This document shows positions 45,411 to 53,200 of a stretch of 64,000 nt of DNA, piece after piece; the stretch's first letter is position 1; each line of letters starts with the position of its first letter. The position numbers and the translations under genes are program-made. The DNA is from Paeniglutamicibacter psychrophenolicus (GTDB lineage Bacteria > Actinomycetota > Actinomycetes > Actinomycetales > Micrococcaceae). Location of the stretch: positions 1 through 64,000 of the forward strand of contig NZ_JAGIOE010000001.1 of NCBI RefSeq assembly GCF_017876575.1. The letters are read 5' to 3'. The notes under the pieces were generated by a model that saw only the letters and a list, made by a program, of their open reading frames with translations, was not told the origin of the DNA and ran no database searches.

Positions 45411-46184
45411 CTAAAAGCAGTATTCGTTGTTTGCTACAGCCTGTTCAACGCCTTCAACATTGCTAGTGAAAGTCTCAGAAATCGACTTCATACCTTGGAT
45501 GCACTGACTCCGTTCTTTTGGTTTCATTTGCCAGTCTCGCAAGAGCTGCATGTAGCCGCTGGCGAACGTTGCACAGTGCTGACGAAGGTTCCAGCGAGCG
45601 AAGCCTGTTATATGTTGCCTCTCCAAGGCCCGTATTAGGTCGATTTCCCCTATGAGGAACGGATTCATCTCTAGTTCCCGTTCGTGATGATGCATTCTCC
45701 AGATGGCGCCCGATAGCTCAATAGCTTTGCACATGTTGTCTATCCCATTTACGTAGATATCTTCTCTTGCTAAGTCGTCTTGTTTTACTTTCTCGGCGTC
45801 CTTTGGTTTCAAGAGCGCTGAAGGATCTTCGCCATCGTAGCCAGGGTAAAACTCAGAGACTCTGGCCGCAGCACCAAGTGCGCGAAGGTAGTCGGCTAGG
45901 GCCGAGATCTCAAGTTCCTTTTGGCGGGCCGCTAAGTCACCTTCGGCCTGGCCTTCCATGGCCTCTAGCGTAGTTCTAGAAGTTGTCCATGCATGGTAGG
46001 CAAAATAGGCAAGAAGAAATGTTCCGATAGCAGTAGCCCATGTTCCCAAGGTGATCGCATCGACACCGACTGGCGGATATCCGTTGATCCAACCGATCCA
46101 GAAGATCGCGTTGACCACCAACAGGACACTGGTAGCCCAGGCCAGTGCTTTCTCGATAGGTGTCGCAGGTCCCCGTTTGCTCAT
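45411..46184 (-). CDS. membrane-anchored hypothetical protein, element cargo
   Basis: A 257-residue protein with two N-terminal transmembrane helices (about residues 14-33 and 44-64) and a cytoplasmic, helical C-terminal domain of about 190 residues. The linker after the helices (TSRTTLEAMEGQAEGDLAARQKELEISALADYLRALGAA) looks coiled-coil. This overall plan, short membrane anchor then coiled coil then a compact domain, matches the divergent neighbour at 46434. The ATG at 46184 is chosen because GGGGG lies about 6 nt upstream. No family recognised. Members of such layout occur in phage and defence contexts, but that role is not shown here. Confidence 0.72.
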   Translation of the reverse strand: MSKRGPATPIEKALAWATSVLLVVNAIFWIGWINGYPPVGVDAITLGTWATAIGTFLLAYFAYHAWTTSRTTLEAMEGQAEGDLAARQKELEISALADYLRALGAAARVSEFYPGYDGEDPSALLKPKDAEKVKQDDLAREDIYVNGIDNMCKAIELSGAIWRMHHHERELEMNPFLIGEIDLIRALERQHITGFARWNLRQHCATFASGYMQLLRDWQMKPKERSQCIQGMKSISETFTSNVEGVEQAVANNEYCF

Positions 46185-46257
46185 CATTTCCCCCAATTAG
46201 TTCAAATCAACCAGTCCATCTTCACATGATCCACGTTCTAGGAGGACGATACGATTT

Positions 46258-46437
46258 GTTCATGCTAGAGCTCATCCCCGACGGTGTCCCTATCCGGCAG
46301 GCCAGCGTCCGCACCAGAACCGGCATAACAACACCCAAACCATCGACGGGTTCTACCGCGTCCAATGGGACGACGGCACCATCACCCACGCAGCACCCGA
46401 CATGATCGAACGCGACCCCAATAGGATTGACGGATGA
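46258..46437 (+). pseudogene. small element protein remnant, possibly frameshifted
   Basis: A frame ending at 46437 reads RHNNTQTIDGFYRVQWDDG then THAAPDMIERDPNRIDG, which looks like a real protein end, and its stop overlaps the ATG of the next gene (ATGA). A good N-terminus, MLELIPDGVPIRQA from ATG 46264, is in a different frame. One or more indels between about 46305 and 46330 would join them. The family is not identified. Confidence 0.4.
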
Positions 46438-47276
46438 TCACCGCCGAGTCTTTCGAATGTGTCCTGCCACCACTGTCAGCCAAAGCAGATTCTCTAATCA
46501 GTTGCACCTACCAATTGGCGAACGCCCCGTCAGGATGGGAAGTTGGCAGCGCTCTAGCCAACTGGGGAATCCTGGCCATTGCAGCGGGCGCACTTTGGGT
46601 ATCCAATAGGCAGCGACAGCAGGCAAACAAGGATATGTCCGACACCCTGGAGCACAGCAAGAAGGCTCATGAGGAACTGCTAGAAGCGAATGCAAGGGCC
46701 TTAGATCTTCAGCTCAAGGTCGCCGAAAAGGTTGCTCAAGATCAGATGGAAGCTGCTTACAAAGCAAATCAGGCTCAGCTTGATGCCGCATACGCCGCGA
46801 CTCAAGCGCAGCTGGACGCTTCGCAGAAGGCAACACAAGCAGATCTCAATGAGCGGAAGAATGCTCGTGAACTCGAAATGACGGCCGAATTCGTGGCAGC
46901 GCTAGATGAAATGCTCATGGCCGCACATATCGACGTGAACGAGGAGGGCCGCGGATTGACCCTCCGGCGAGCAATTACAAATACCTCGGTTGCCTCAGGA
47001 AAGTTCCAGCTGTTCGTAGGTCATTCACAAACCCTCGCTGATCTTGAAGAACAGTTGCAACGGTTACTCGATGGATTCGCACCCGTGAAGCTCGCAGACT
47101 TCAAGTCGCGTCAGTACGATCGGATCTTTAAAATTCATGCCATATTGCGAACCGGGATTGTCGAGTATCAGAAATCCCGAAACTTCCCGCCGATACTCCC
47201 ATTGGTTCTTGGTGCCTTGAAAAGCGGCGACATGGCACTCGTGGATCAAATGCTTTGGATCGACCCAGCCGCGTAG
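46434..47276 (+). CDS. membrane-anchored coiled-coil protein with 11-residue repeats, element cargo
   Basis: A 280-residue protein. It has one transmembrane helix (about residues 41-57, LANWGILAIAAGALWV), a long coiled coil (about 58-150) and a helical C-terminal domain (about 150-280). The coiled coil contains four consecutive 11-residue units: residues 97-107, 108-118, 119-129 and 130-140, for example AYKANQAQLDA and AYAATQAQLDA. Such hendecad repeats form slightly right-handed coiled coils. The gene is divergent from the 45411-46184 gene, with which it shares membrane-plus-coil design. No family recognised, function unknown. Confidence 0.75.
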   Translation: MITAESFECVLPPLSAKADSLISCTYQLANAPSGWEVGSALANWGILAIAAGALWVSNRQRQQANKDMSDTLEHSKKAHEELLEANARALDLQLKVAEKVAQDQMEAAYKANQAQLDAAYAATQAQLDASQKATQADLNERKNARELEMTAEFVAALDEMLMAAHIDVNEEGRGLTLRRAITNTSVASGKFQLFVGHSQTLADLEEQLQRLLDGFAPVKLADFKSRQYDRIFKIHAILRTGIVEYQKSRNFPPILPLVLGALKSGDMALVDQMLWIDPAA

Positions 47277-47288
47277 GCTCGACCAATC

Positions 47289-47315
47289 AAAAGCCCCGGC
47301 TAACCCCGGGGCTTT
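47289..47315. terminator. terminator after the coiled-coil gene
   Basis: Stem AAAAGCCCCGG / CCGGGGCTTTG immediately after the stop at 47276. Confidence 0.8.
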
Positions 47316-47341
47316 GTCATTCCCAAAAACAGGAGGACCAA

Positions 47342-47371
47342 GTGACCATCACCCTGGACCGCCAGCAGTAG
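47342..47371 (+). CDS. nine-codon open frame with strong ribosome binding site
   Basis: AGGAGG at 47331-47336 is placed 5 nt before a GTG that opens VTITLDRQQ and then a TAG. The next base starts a hairpin terminator. It may be a residual gene start left by a deletion, or a leader peptide for the downstream gene. It is too short to judge by coding statistics. Confidence 0.35.
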   Translation: MTITLDRQQ

Positions 47372-47404
47372 GCCCCCAGCAGCTCACACGAGCTGCTGGG
47401 GGTC
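47372..47404 (+). terminator. terminator/attenuator hairpin upstream of the 47435 gene
   Basis: Perfect stem GCCCCCAGCAGCT with AGCTGCTGGGGGTC, located between the nine-codon frame and the next gene. Confidence 0.7.
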
Positions 47405-47434
47405 TGTTCGTCATTTAGGACTAACATTCAATGA

Positions 47435-48274
47435 ATGAGTAAAAAGCGCGAATCGATCGAGGCAGACAGCCCTAGCGAGCAGACGGCAGCAGAAGCGATT
47501 CTGGGCGCCTTCCAGTCTTTTCAGAATTGGGAAGAAACGATCGAGAAGTACCAAACGCCGGCGCGTACTTCCCGGTTCGCTGATGACAATGCGCTCAATA
47601 GACATTTTCCAGTCAATCAATTGGCTTATGAACAACTAATGGTTGCATTCGGATCGCTCCAAAGCCTTGAGCAGATGATCGTGAATGAGAAAGGTGCGAC
47701 GATACAGATCGTGGCACATCCGTATGGTCCCTACGCATTGGTGCGGAATGCTATCGACGCAGCAGCACAGGCTCTGTGGTTGATAGAACCTGAGAATTCC
47801 AAACTTCGGATCAGGCGAAGAATCGAAGCGCAACTGAAAGACATTCACCTATCTAAACAATTCAAGACTGAGATCGATGAGCCATCAAAGAAAACAGAGA
47901 GATGGATCAAGGGCTATACCGAGCGCATGAAGGAAGTCGCCGAAGAGTCCGGCCTAGACACAAGTTCTTTCAAGGACTGGAAACAGCCAACGATGACAAT
48001 GATGCTGGGCAAGCTGCAACATTGGGATCAGATTGCGAGTCTGACTTGGTTGGCGGCGTGGCAACTTTGCAGTGGGCATGCGCATGGGAAGCAGTGGGCA
48101 ACGTTTACGTCGCATGAATTGACGGAAGTTCCTGGTACCGCCGATGAAGTCGGGGCAACATTCCATGTAACCCTTAGCTACAAATCACTAGCTGGTGTCA
48201 TCCTTTCAACGCAAAAGCTCATCCAGGCCACATGCGAGCGGTATAGCGAGCTCTCTATGCCATCTGACGGATAG
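47435..48274 (+). CDS. hypothetical protein, element cargo
   Basis: A 279-residue soluble, helical protein. A central segment (YGPYALVRNAIDAAAQALWLIEPENSKLRIRRRIE) and a later WLAAWQLCSGHAHGKQWATFTSHEL contain the most conserved-looking residues, including a His cluster GHAHGK. This pattern resembles uncharacterised phage/plasmid-borne proteins but no named family was recognised. It is preceded by a hairpin at 47372-47404 and has no obvious partner. Codon use is lower-GC than the flanking chromosome. Confidence 0.72.
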   Translation: MSKKRESIEADSPSEQTAAEAILGAFQSFQNWEETIEKYQTPARTSRFADDNALNRHFPVNQLAYEQLMVAFGSLQSLEQMIVNEKGATIQIVAHPYGPYALVRNAIDAAAQALWLIEPENSKLRIRRRIEAQLKDIHLSKQFKTEIDEPSKKTERWIKGYTERMKEVAEESGLDTSSFKDWKQPTMTMMLGKLQHWDQIASLTWLAAWQLCSGHAHGKQWATFTSHELTEVPGTADEVGATFHVTLSYKSLAGVILSTQKLIQATCERYSELSMPSDG

Positions 48275-48401
48275 CGAAACGTTCCACAGGATTCTTCGCG
48301 ATCGTTCTGGGAAAGTTTTGGGTACACCGTGGGGATGCCTTGTCGCCGGGCTGAAAACGATACGCGCCGATCGCGTCAACGCCAGCAGTAAGCCTTCTCT
48401 T

Positions 48402-48584
48402 TCATTGCGGTTCGGTGGGGAGCGTTTCGAACCAGTCTTGAAGTTCATCAGCACCGATTACTGGCCGGCTGGTTGGGTAGCGGGCTACGAGGTTGCCCGC
48501 CTTGATATTGACGCGGATCGTATCCATGCTTACCCCATAGGTGGCAGCAGCTTCTTGGACGGTGTATGCCTTCTTGGGATCCAT
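48402..48584 (-). CDS. excisionase-like helix-turn-helix protein
   Basis: A 60-residue MerR/excisionase-type DNA-binding protein: AYTVQEAAATYGVSMDTIRVNIKAGNLVARYP is the winged helix-turn-helix, followed by RPVIGADELQDWFETLP. Such proteins (HTH_17) direct excision by the matching integrase or regulate element genes. Its place 180 bp from the right repeat, opposite the integrase remnant, supports the excisionase reading. Confidence 0.85.
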   Translation of the reverse strand: MDPKKAYTVQEAAATYGVSMDTIRVNIKAGNLVARYPTSRPVIGADELQDWFETLPTEPQ

Positions 48585-48760
48585 GCTCGTAACCTACCGA
48601 GTGATGCCTAGGACGTCTAGCAGTCCGATTAGAAGTATCCTGCGTTCACTCAAGCAATTGACGGGCACTATTTGGGCACATCTACAGTGAAACGACGTTA
48701 TCTACAGGCATGTAAAACCCCCGAGAATTCACGGAACAAGCCACTCCACTGGGCATTAAA

Positions 48761-48786
48761 AAGAGTTCAAATCTCTTACCATCCGC
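48761..48786. repeat. attR, right attachment repeat
   Basis: Second copy of the 26-bp tRNA-Ser 3'-end repeat, closing the element. No cloverleaf can be built here, so it is only an attachment scar. The gap 48585-48760 holds the xis promoter region and one arm-site-like repeat at 48670-48679. Confidence 0.93.
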
Positions 48787-48793
48787 GCAGTTC

Positions 48794-48831
48794 AAGGAGT
48801 CGGTTCCCGTGCCCACGGGAACCGACTCCTT
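48794..48831. terminator. displaced native terminator of tRNA-Ser
   Basis: Perfect stem AAGGAGTCGGTTCCCGTG and complement lies 8 bp after attR. Its position relative to the repeat is what the tRNA terminator would have had before integration. Confidence 0.8.
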
Positions 48832-48952
48832 TCGTTAACCCGCAGGCCATGGTCAGGACAGGGTGCGGCACGTAGGATTCCTCGCAACCGGGCAGGCAGG
48901 ATTCCCGGTTCCCGAACCAACGGAAACCCCCAGGAATTGGAAGCGTTCGAAA

Positions 48953-49726
48953 ATGCCCCTGCGCGATAGCACCCCCGCCGGAAACCCGGTATGGACCGAC
49001 ATCATGACCACCGACATCGAAGCCAGCAAGAAGTTCTATGCCGCACTCTTCGGCTGGGAGTTCGAGGAATCGATCTCCGAGGAATACGGCGGGTACCTCA
49101 GCGCCACGCGGCAGGGACGCCTCGTCGCGGGGCTCTCCCCCTACCAGCCCGAGTTCGGCGGCATTCCCAACATCTGGTCGCTGTACCTGAAGTGCGACGA
49201 CATCACCGCCACGGAGGCCAGCGTCCAGGGCGCCGGCGGCCAGGTCCTGATGCCGCCGACGCATGTGGCGCCGTACGGGCACATGGGCATCTTCCTTGAT
49301 GCCGGCGGCGCCGCATTCGGTGTCTGGCAGCCGCAGGATCACCAGGGGTTCGGCGTTGATTCGGCGCACGGCGCCCCGGCGTGGCACGAACTGTATTCCA
49401 AGGACTACCCTGCAGCGGTGGAGTTCTACTCCAAAGCCTTTGGCTGGGACACCCACGTAATGTCCGGTTCCCCGGAATTCAGGTACACCACCTACGGGCA
49501 GGGCGACGATGCCAAGGCCGGGCTGATGGACGCCTCCGGCTTCCTGCCGGCCGAGGTCCCCGGATTCTGGGTGACCTATTGGGGCGTGGATGACGTGGAT
49601 GCGGCCTGCGCGACGGTGGTGGCCAACGGCGGCACCGTGACCGAGGGCCCGCATGATTCCGAGTTCGGCAGGGTTGCCGCGATCACCGATTGCTGCGGCG
49701 CCAGCTTGAAGCTGGTGGGCGTGTAG
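48953..49726 (+). CDS. VOC family protein with two glyoxalase-like domains
   Basis: A 257-residue protein of two vicinal-oxygen-chelate modules. Module 1 (about 10-125) starts NPVWTDIMTTDIEASKKFYAALFGWEFE, and module 2 (about 135-255) starts APAWHELYSKDYPAAVEFYSKAFGWDTHVM. It matches the actinobacterial group once called hydroxylase, with unproven activity. The ATG at 48953 begins the family-typical MPLRDSTPAGNPVW. It is the first chromosomal gene after the integrative element. Confidence 0.88.
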   Translation: MPLRDSTPAGNPVWTDIMTTDIEASKKFYAALFGWEFEESISEEYGGYLSATRQGRLVAGLSPYQPEFGGIPNIWSLYLKCDDITATEASVQGAGGQVLMPPTHVAPYGHMGIFLDAGGAAFGVWQPQDHQGFGVDSAHGAPAWHELYSKDYPAAVEFYSKAFGWDTHVMSGSPEFRYTTYGQGDDAKAGLMDASGFLPAEVPGFWVTYWGVDDVDAACATVVANGGTVTEGPHDSEFGRVAAITDCCGASLKLVGV

Positions 49727-49819
49727 CAGGGCCGGGATATTCCCGTCGCGGGGAGGGTACGGGCTTTGGTGCCCGGCCCTCCCCGCGGTCATTTCGTTCC
49801 ATGGCCGAGTGCCTGTTTC

Positions 49820-51853
49820 TCAGCGCGGCTGGTTCAGGTCCTGGATCTGGCTCAGGCGCAGCAGTTCCCGGGCGATATCTTGGGCATCGCCCAGGGTGCG
49901 GGCCGCACCGTCGAGCGGGGCACCGGCCTGTGCCGCGATGGCGGTACCCCATTGCGCGGAGGACAGCTGGAGTCCGAGCACGAAAAGCGCCCGGTGCGCC
50001 ACCCCGCGGGCATCAACCACCCGGTACGGCTCGCCCATGACCTCAAGTCCCGAGCCCGGGAATGGTTCGCCTTGGTCGTTGCGCATGTGAAACGCGGCGG
50101 CCAAGCCATCGTCGAGCAGCTGCCGCAGCAAGGGCGAGCCCGTCTGCAGCACGCGGTTGGCCGGCATCATGGCCTCGATGAGCGTGCGTGCCGTACATGC
50201 CGGGGCGTCGACCCACGGCGAGGATGCGGTGAACACGCCGGAAGGCCCGTCAATCTCGAACTCCGGGTCCGGGCCGATGAACTCCACGACGTTGGCCCGG
50301 GCCAATGCTGCGAGCTCCTCGATGCGTTGCAGCGGAGGACCGGAGGCCAGACCCTCGACCAGCGGTTCGAACCAGCCCTGCACCTCGCTCTGGCGCGACT
50401 CGTCCGAGATCAGGCGCTCGGTGATCATCTCCTTGACGACCATGCGCCCGGCGTTCAAGGTGGCAATGGCCATCTTCAACGGGTCTTTCTCGCCTTCCAC
50501 CGAGGAAATCGCATCGAACTCCAGGTATTCCATGACGGCCTTCTGGTATTCCTTCAAGGAAGAAAAACCCCGTTCGGCGAAGGGGTGGCCCAGCCGGGGG
50601 ACATCAAGGAATCCCAAGGCGGGCGCCTGCTCTTCCACGAGCCGGCGAGCGCCCTGCAGCCACACCTGGGAACCTGCCTGGTGCTCGGCGTCGAGCACCG
50701 CAACCAGGTTGTCCACGAATTCGTCGGGGTCCACCTCGAAGCGGGACGGGTGCCGCCTGGCCGCGGTGCGGTAGTAGGCCAGCAGGACGTCGCGGTGCAG
50801 CAATGGCCACACATGCGCGTCAAAGCGGACAACGGCGTCCGGGTTCAGCACCCGGGCCTCGGCAACCTTCTGGACGATCACGTCGAAGTCCAGGTAGCGC
50901 AGTTTCACGGAGTCCGGGATGAACTCCTCGATGCAGGATTTTGCACGGTACGGCGTTCCGCGGCGGGAGGCTGCCACGATCCGTGGTTCCCGGCCCGAGG
51001 GCCAGTATTCCAGGGCCCGACCCGGCCCGCCGTTGATTTCATTGAACTGTCCGCCGCGCCCCACTGTCAGGGCGATCATCACGTCAAAGAAGTTCAGGCC
51101 CAGTCCGCGAACCAAGACGGTTTCCCCGGCGGGAACCTTGTCCCAGGCAACGTCACCGGGAACGTTGGGCCCCTGGTAGGCCAGGCCGGCGTCGTCGGCG
51201 GCCTGGGCCATTGCCTCCTGTGCCGGGTTCAAGTGTGCCGGAACGTGGCCCAGGGCCAACACCACGGCGTCTGCACGCAGTTCAAGTGCATCGCCGGATT
51301 GTGGCGTTTGGCTGTTGGCGTCGGCAACCCGGCGGCCAGTGAGCAGGTAGTCGGCCTCGCCGCGGTGCAGACCGGTGATCTCGGCGCGCTCCACACGCAC
51401 CTCAACGACCGCAGTGTTGGCGCGCAGGGCCGCCACCGACCGCTCAAAAACGTGGCGCAGGTACCGTCCATACAGGGCCCGCGGCGGGTAGGACCCCCGG
51501 CCCATCTTTTCCAGCTCCTCGGCCTCCACGCTGCTGAGCACGGCGCCGTCGCCGCCGGCCAGGCGCCATTGGTCAAAGCTCAATCCCGGTTCGCCCGGGG
51601 TTTCCCGTTCAGGGGCAACGGTGGGGAATCCCGCGGGGGTGTTCATCAGGAAGAGCCGGGACTGGGCCGTGCTCCAGACATGCCCGGCACCCGGGTCATG
51701 GACGTCAAAGACCACCACGGTGATCGCGCGCGAATGGTTCCGGGTGCGGTCCAGTTCGGATGCCAGGCGCTCAAGGACCGAGGTACCCCGCGGTCCGGCT
51801 CCCACAACGGCAATGACGTACGGTTCTCGACCGGGATTCTGCTGCTCACTCAC
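49820..51853 (-). CDS. FAD/NAD(P)-binding protein
   Basis: A 677-residue protein. The N-terminal FAD-binding Rossmann motif is VIAVVGAGPRGTSVLERL (residues 12-29), followed by DPGAGHVWSTAQSRLFLMNTPAG. A second dinucleotide-binding stretch is around GETVLVRGLGLNFFDVM, with ADAVVLALGH before it. It matches the FAD-NAD(P)-binding domain family of large actinobacterial proteins (Pfam NAD_binding_9 type). The substrate is unknown; relatives include amino-acid hydroxylase-like flavoproteins. It stands alone. Confidence 0.85.
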   Translation of the reverse strand: MSEQQNPGREPYVIAVVGAGPRGTSVLERLASELDRTRNHSRAITVVVFDVHDPGAGHVWSTAQSRLFLMNTPAGFPTVAPERETPGEPGLSFDQWRLAGGDGAVLSSVEAEELEKMGRGSYPPRALYGRYLRHVFERSVAALRANTAVVEVRVERAEITGLHRGEADYLLTGRRVADANSQTPQSGDALELRADAVVLALGHVPAHLNPAQEAMAQAADDAGLAYQGPNVPGDVAWDKVPAGETVLVRGLGLNFFDVMIALTVGRGGQFNEINGGPGRALEYWPSGREPRIVAASRRGTPYRAKSCIEEFIPDSVKLRYLDFDVIVQKVAEARVLNPDAVVRFDAHVWPLLHRDVLLAYYRTAARRHPSRFEVDPDEFVDNLVAVLDAEHQAGSQVWLQGARRLVEEQAPALGFLDVPRLGHPFAERGFSSLKEYQKAVMEYLEFDAISSVEGEKDPLKMAIATLNAGRMVVKEMITERLISDESRQSEVQGWFEPLVEGLASGPPLQRIEELAALARANVVEFIGPDPEFEIDGPSGVFTASSPWVDAPACTARTLIEAMMPANRVLQTGSPLLRQLLDDGLAAAFHMRNDQGEPFPGSGLEVMGEPYRVVDARGVAHRALFVLGLQLSSAQWGTAIAAQAGAPLDGAARTLGDAQDIARELLRLSQIQDLNQPR

Positions 51854-51957
51854 GCTTTTAGCCTAGTCTGCCGTCATGCCTTATCGGTCCGCTTGGACAC
51901 GGGAATTGAAGTTCGTGCCCAAGCGAACCGCTGGTTCAAGACATCCAGCCCTTGCTG

Positions 51958-53055
51958 CTACGCAGCTTCATAACTTTCCACCGTGGCGCGCAGGGCATCG
52001 GAATGCAGGTAGATCTCGTCAAGGCTTTCAATGGGGATACGCGTTTCTGTCTTGTCTTCCCCAAACAGCCCGAGGTATTTCTGTGCTCTGTTGAAATGCA
52101 GCCTGGCTATCGGTTTGCGGTTGTTGTCATCGAGCAGCACCGCAAAGTAGGACTTCGCATCTCGATGCGCAATGCGGTTGACCTTGACGTTCTTGCAAAC
52201 AATGGCACGAACAATGTGGAAGCCTTCGAGTTCTTCCAGCGTCGTATCAACGCCGTCGTCCGGCTCAAGGTCGGCTTCGACCACAGGTTCGCTGGTGACG
52301 CTGGAGGCAGCCTCCGCACTCGACATCATGGGAATGTTCGGTTCCCCGAGCGCCGCCTTGAGGCGATCGTTCACCTGATCTGCAAGGTACTGCTTCGTGG
52401 CCTTGGCTACGAGGACTGTGAACTGCTCGCGCACGCGCTGCGTAAATTGCCCCTCGTAGACGCCAGCCGACAGGAACTTGACCCACTCCGCCGTTGGTTC
52501 CTGGAAGTTGGCGGCGATGGCGCGCTTGATCTCCCCGACGTAGCGGAGTTCCTCCGCGGCGCTGACAATGGATTCAAGGTCGAACGCATCACGGGACAGC
52601 TTGCGCAACTCCGGGATCAGTGTTTCGTCGATGTCGTTCATGTCGAGGATCAGGAACGGCTTCGCATCCATCTTGTTCGGGGCATCGAGGTCGGTATAGA
52701 ACTGGTAGACCTCCCCATTGGTCAGGATCGCGATTCTTGCGGTGGTGGCGGCAAAGTAGCGGTAGAGCTGCGATGCATGCTCGTACTTGAGGCCACCGGC
52801 CGAACGCTTGCACTCAATGAGGATCTGCACCTCGCCACCAAGCATGATGGCGTAATCAATCTTTTCGCCCTTTTTGATCCCGATGTCGGCGGTGTACTCG
52901 GGGACAACTTCCAGCGGGTTGAACACGTCATACCCGAGGATCGTCGAAATGAACGGCATGATGAATGCGTTCTTCGTCGCCTCCTCGGTTTCGATGATGT
53001 TGCGTTGCTGCTGAATCTTTGCCGCCAGCGCTGCTAGCCGTTCTCCGAACTGCAT
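51958..53055 (-). CDS. stand-alone type I restriction endonuclease-like (HsdR_N) protein
   Basis: A 365-residue protein. The N-terminal half resembles the HsdR N-terminal nuclease domain: EEATKNAFIMPFISTILGYDVFNPLEVVPEYTADIG, then KIDYAIMLGGEVQILIECK, where the Asp and the ExK form a PD-(D/E)xK active site. The C-terminal part has a second domain ending in RIPIESLDEIYLHSDAL. No helicase, HsdM or HsdS genes are nearby, so it is not part of a standard restriction system. Such solitary proteins are common in bacteria and their role is not established. Confidence 0.88.
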   Translation of the reverse strand: MQFGERLAALAAKIQQQRNIIETEEATKNAFIMPFISTILGYDVFNPLEVVPEYTADIGIKKGEKIDYAIMLGGEVQILIECKRSAGGLKYEHASQLYRYFAATTARIAILTNGEVYQFYTDLDAPNKMDAKPFLILDMNDIDETLIPELRKLSRDAFDLESIVSAAEELRYVGEIKRAIAANFQEPTAEWVKFLSAGVYEGQFTQRVREQFTVLVAKATKQYLADQVNDRLKAALGEPNIPMMSSAEAASSVTSEPVVEADLEPDDGVDTTLEELEGFHIVRAIVCKNVKVNRIAHRDAKSYFAVLLDDNNRKPIARLHFNRAQKYLGLFGEDKTETRIPIESLDEIYLHSDALRATVESYEAA

Positions 53056-53200
53056 CGTTTTCCCCTATTCGACGAAACTGAGACCTTCTGCTCAACCTAC
53101 CCACGGACCCCGATAAAAAGGGGCATCCCACCACGAGTCATATAACGAATCGATTACGAATCCCCAGTGTGCAAACAGTCGGCTTCCCTAGACTGTCCAT

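Larger units (their letters stand above)
43622..48786. mobile_element. small integrative element in tRNA-Ser(UGA)
   Basis: A segment of about 5.1 kb bounded by a perfect 26-bp direct repeat (43622-43647 and 48761-48786) covering the tRNA T arm and acceptor end. The left copy rebuilds the functional tRNA 3' end. Inside are an N-terminally truncated tyrosine integrase beside the left repeat, an excisionase-like HTH gene near the right repeat, a frameshifted primase-like gene and four cargo genes of unknown function. The GC content is visibly lower than in the flanks. With no intact integrase it is probably immobile by itself. Confidence 0.92.

Noticed and set aside
48761-48786. A second tRNA-Ser at the right end of the element
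   Set aside because: Only the T arm and 3' acceptor half are present; the 5' part cannot be folded into a tRNA.
49766-51973. A 735-codon plus-strand frame opposite the FAD/NAD(P)-binding protein
   Set aside because: The minus-strand protein has a clear Rossmann motif and family pattern; the plus-strand translation has none.
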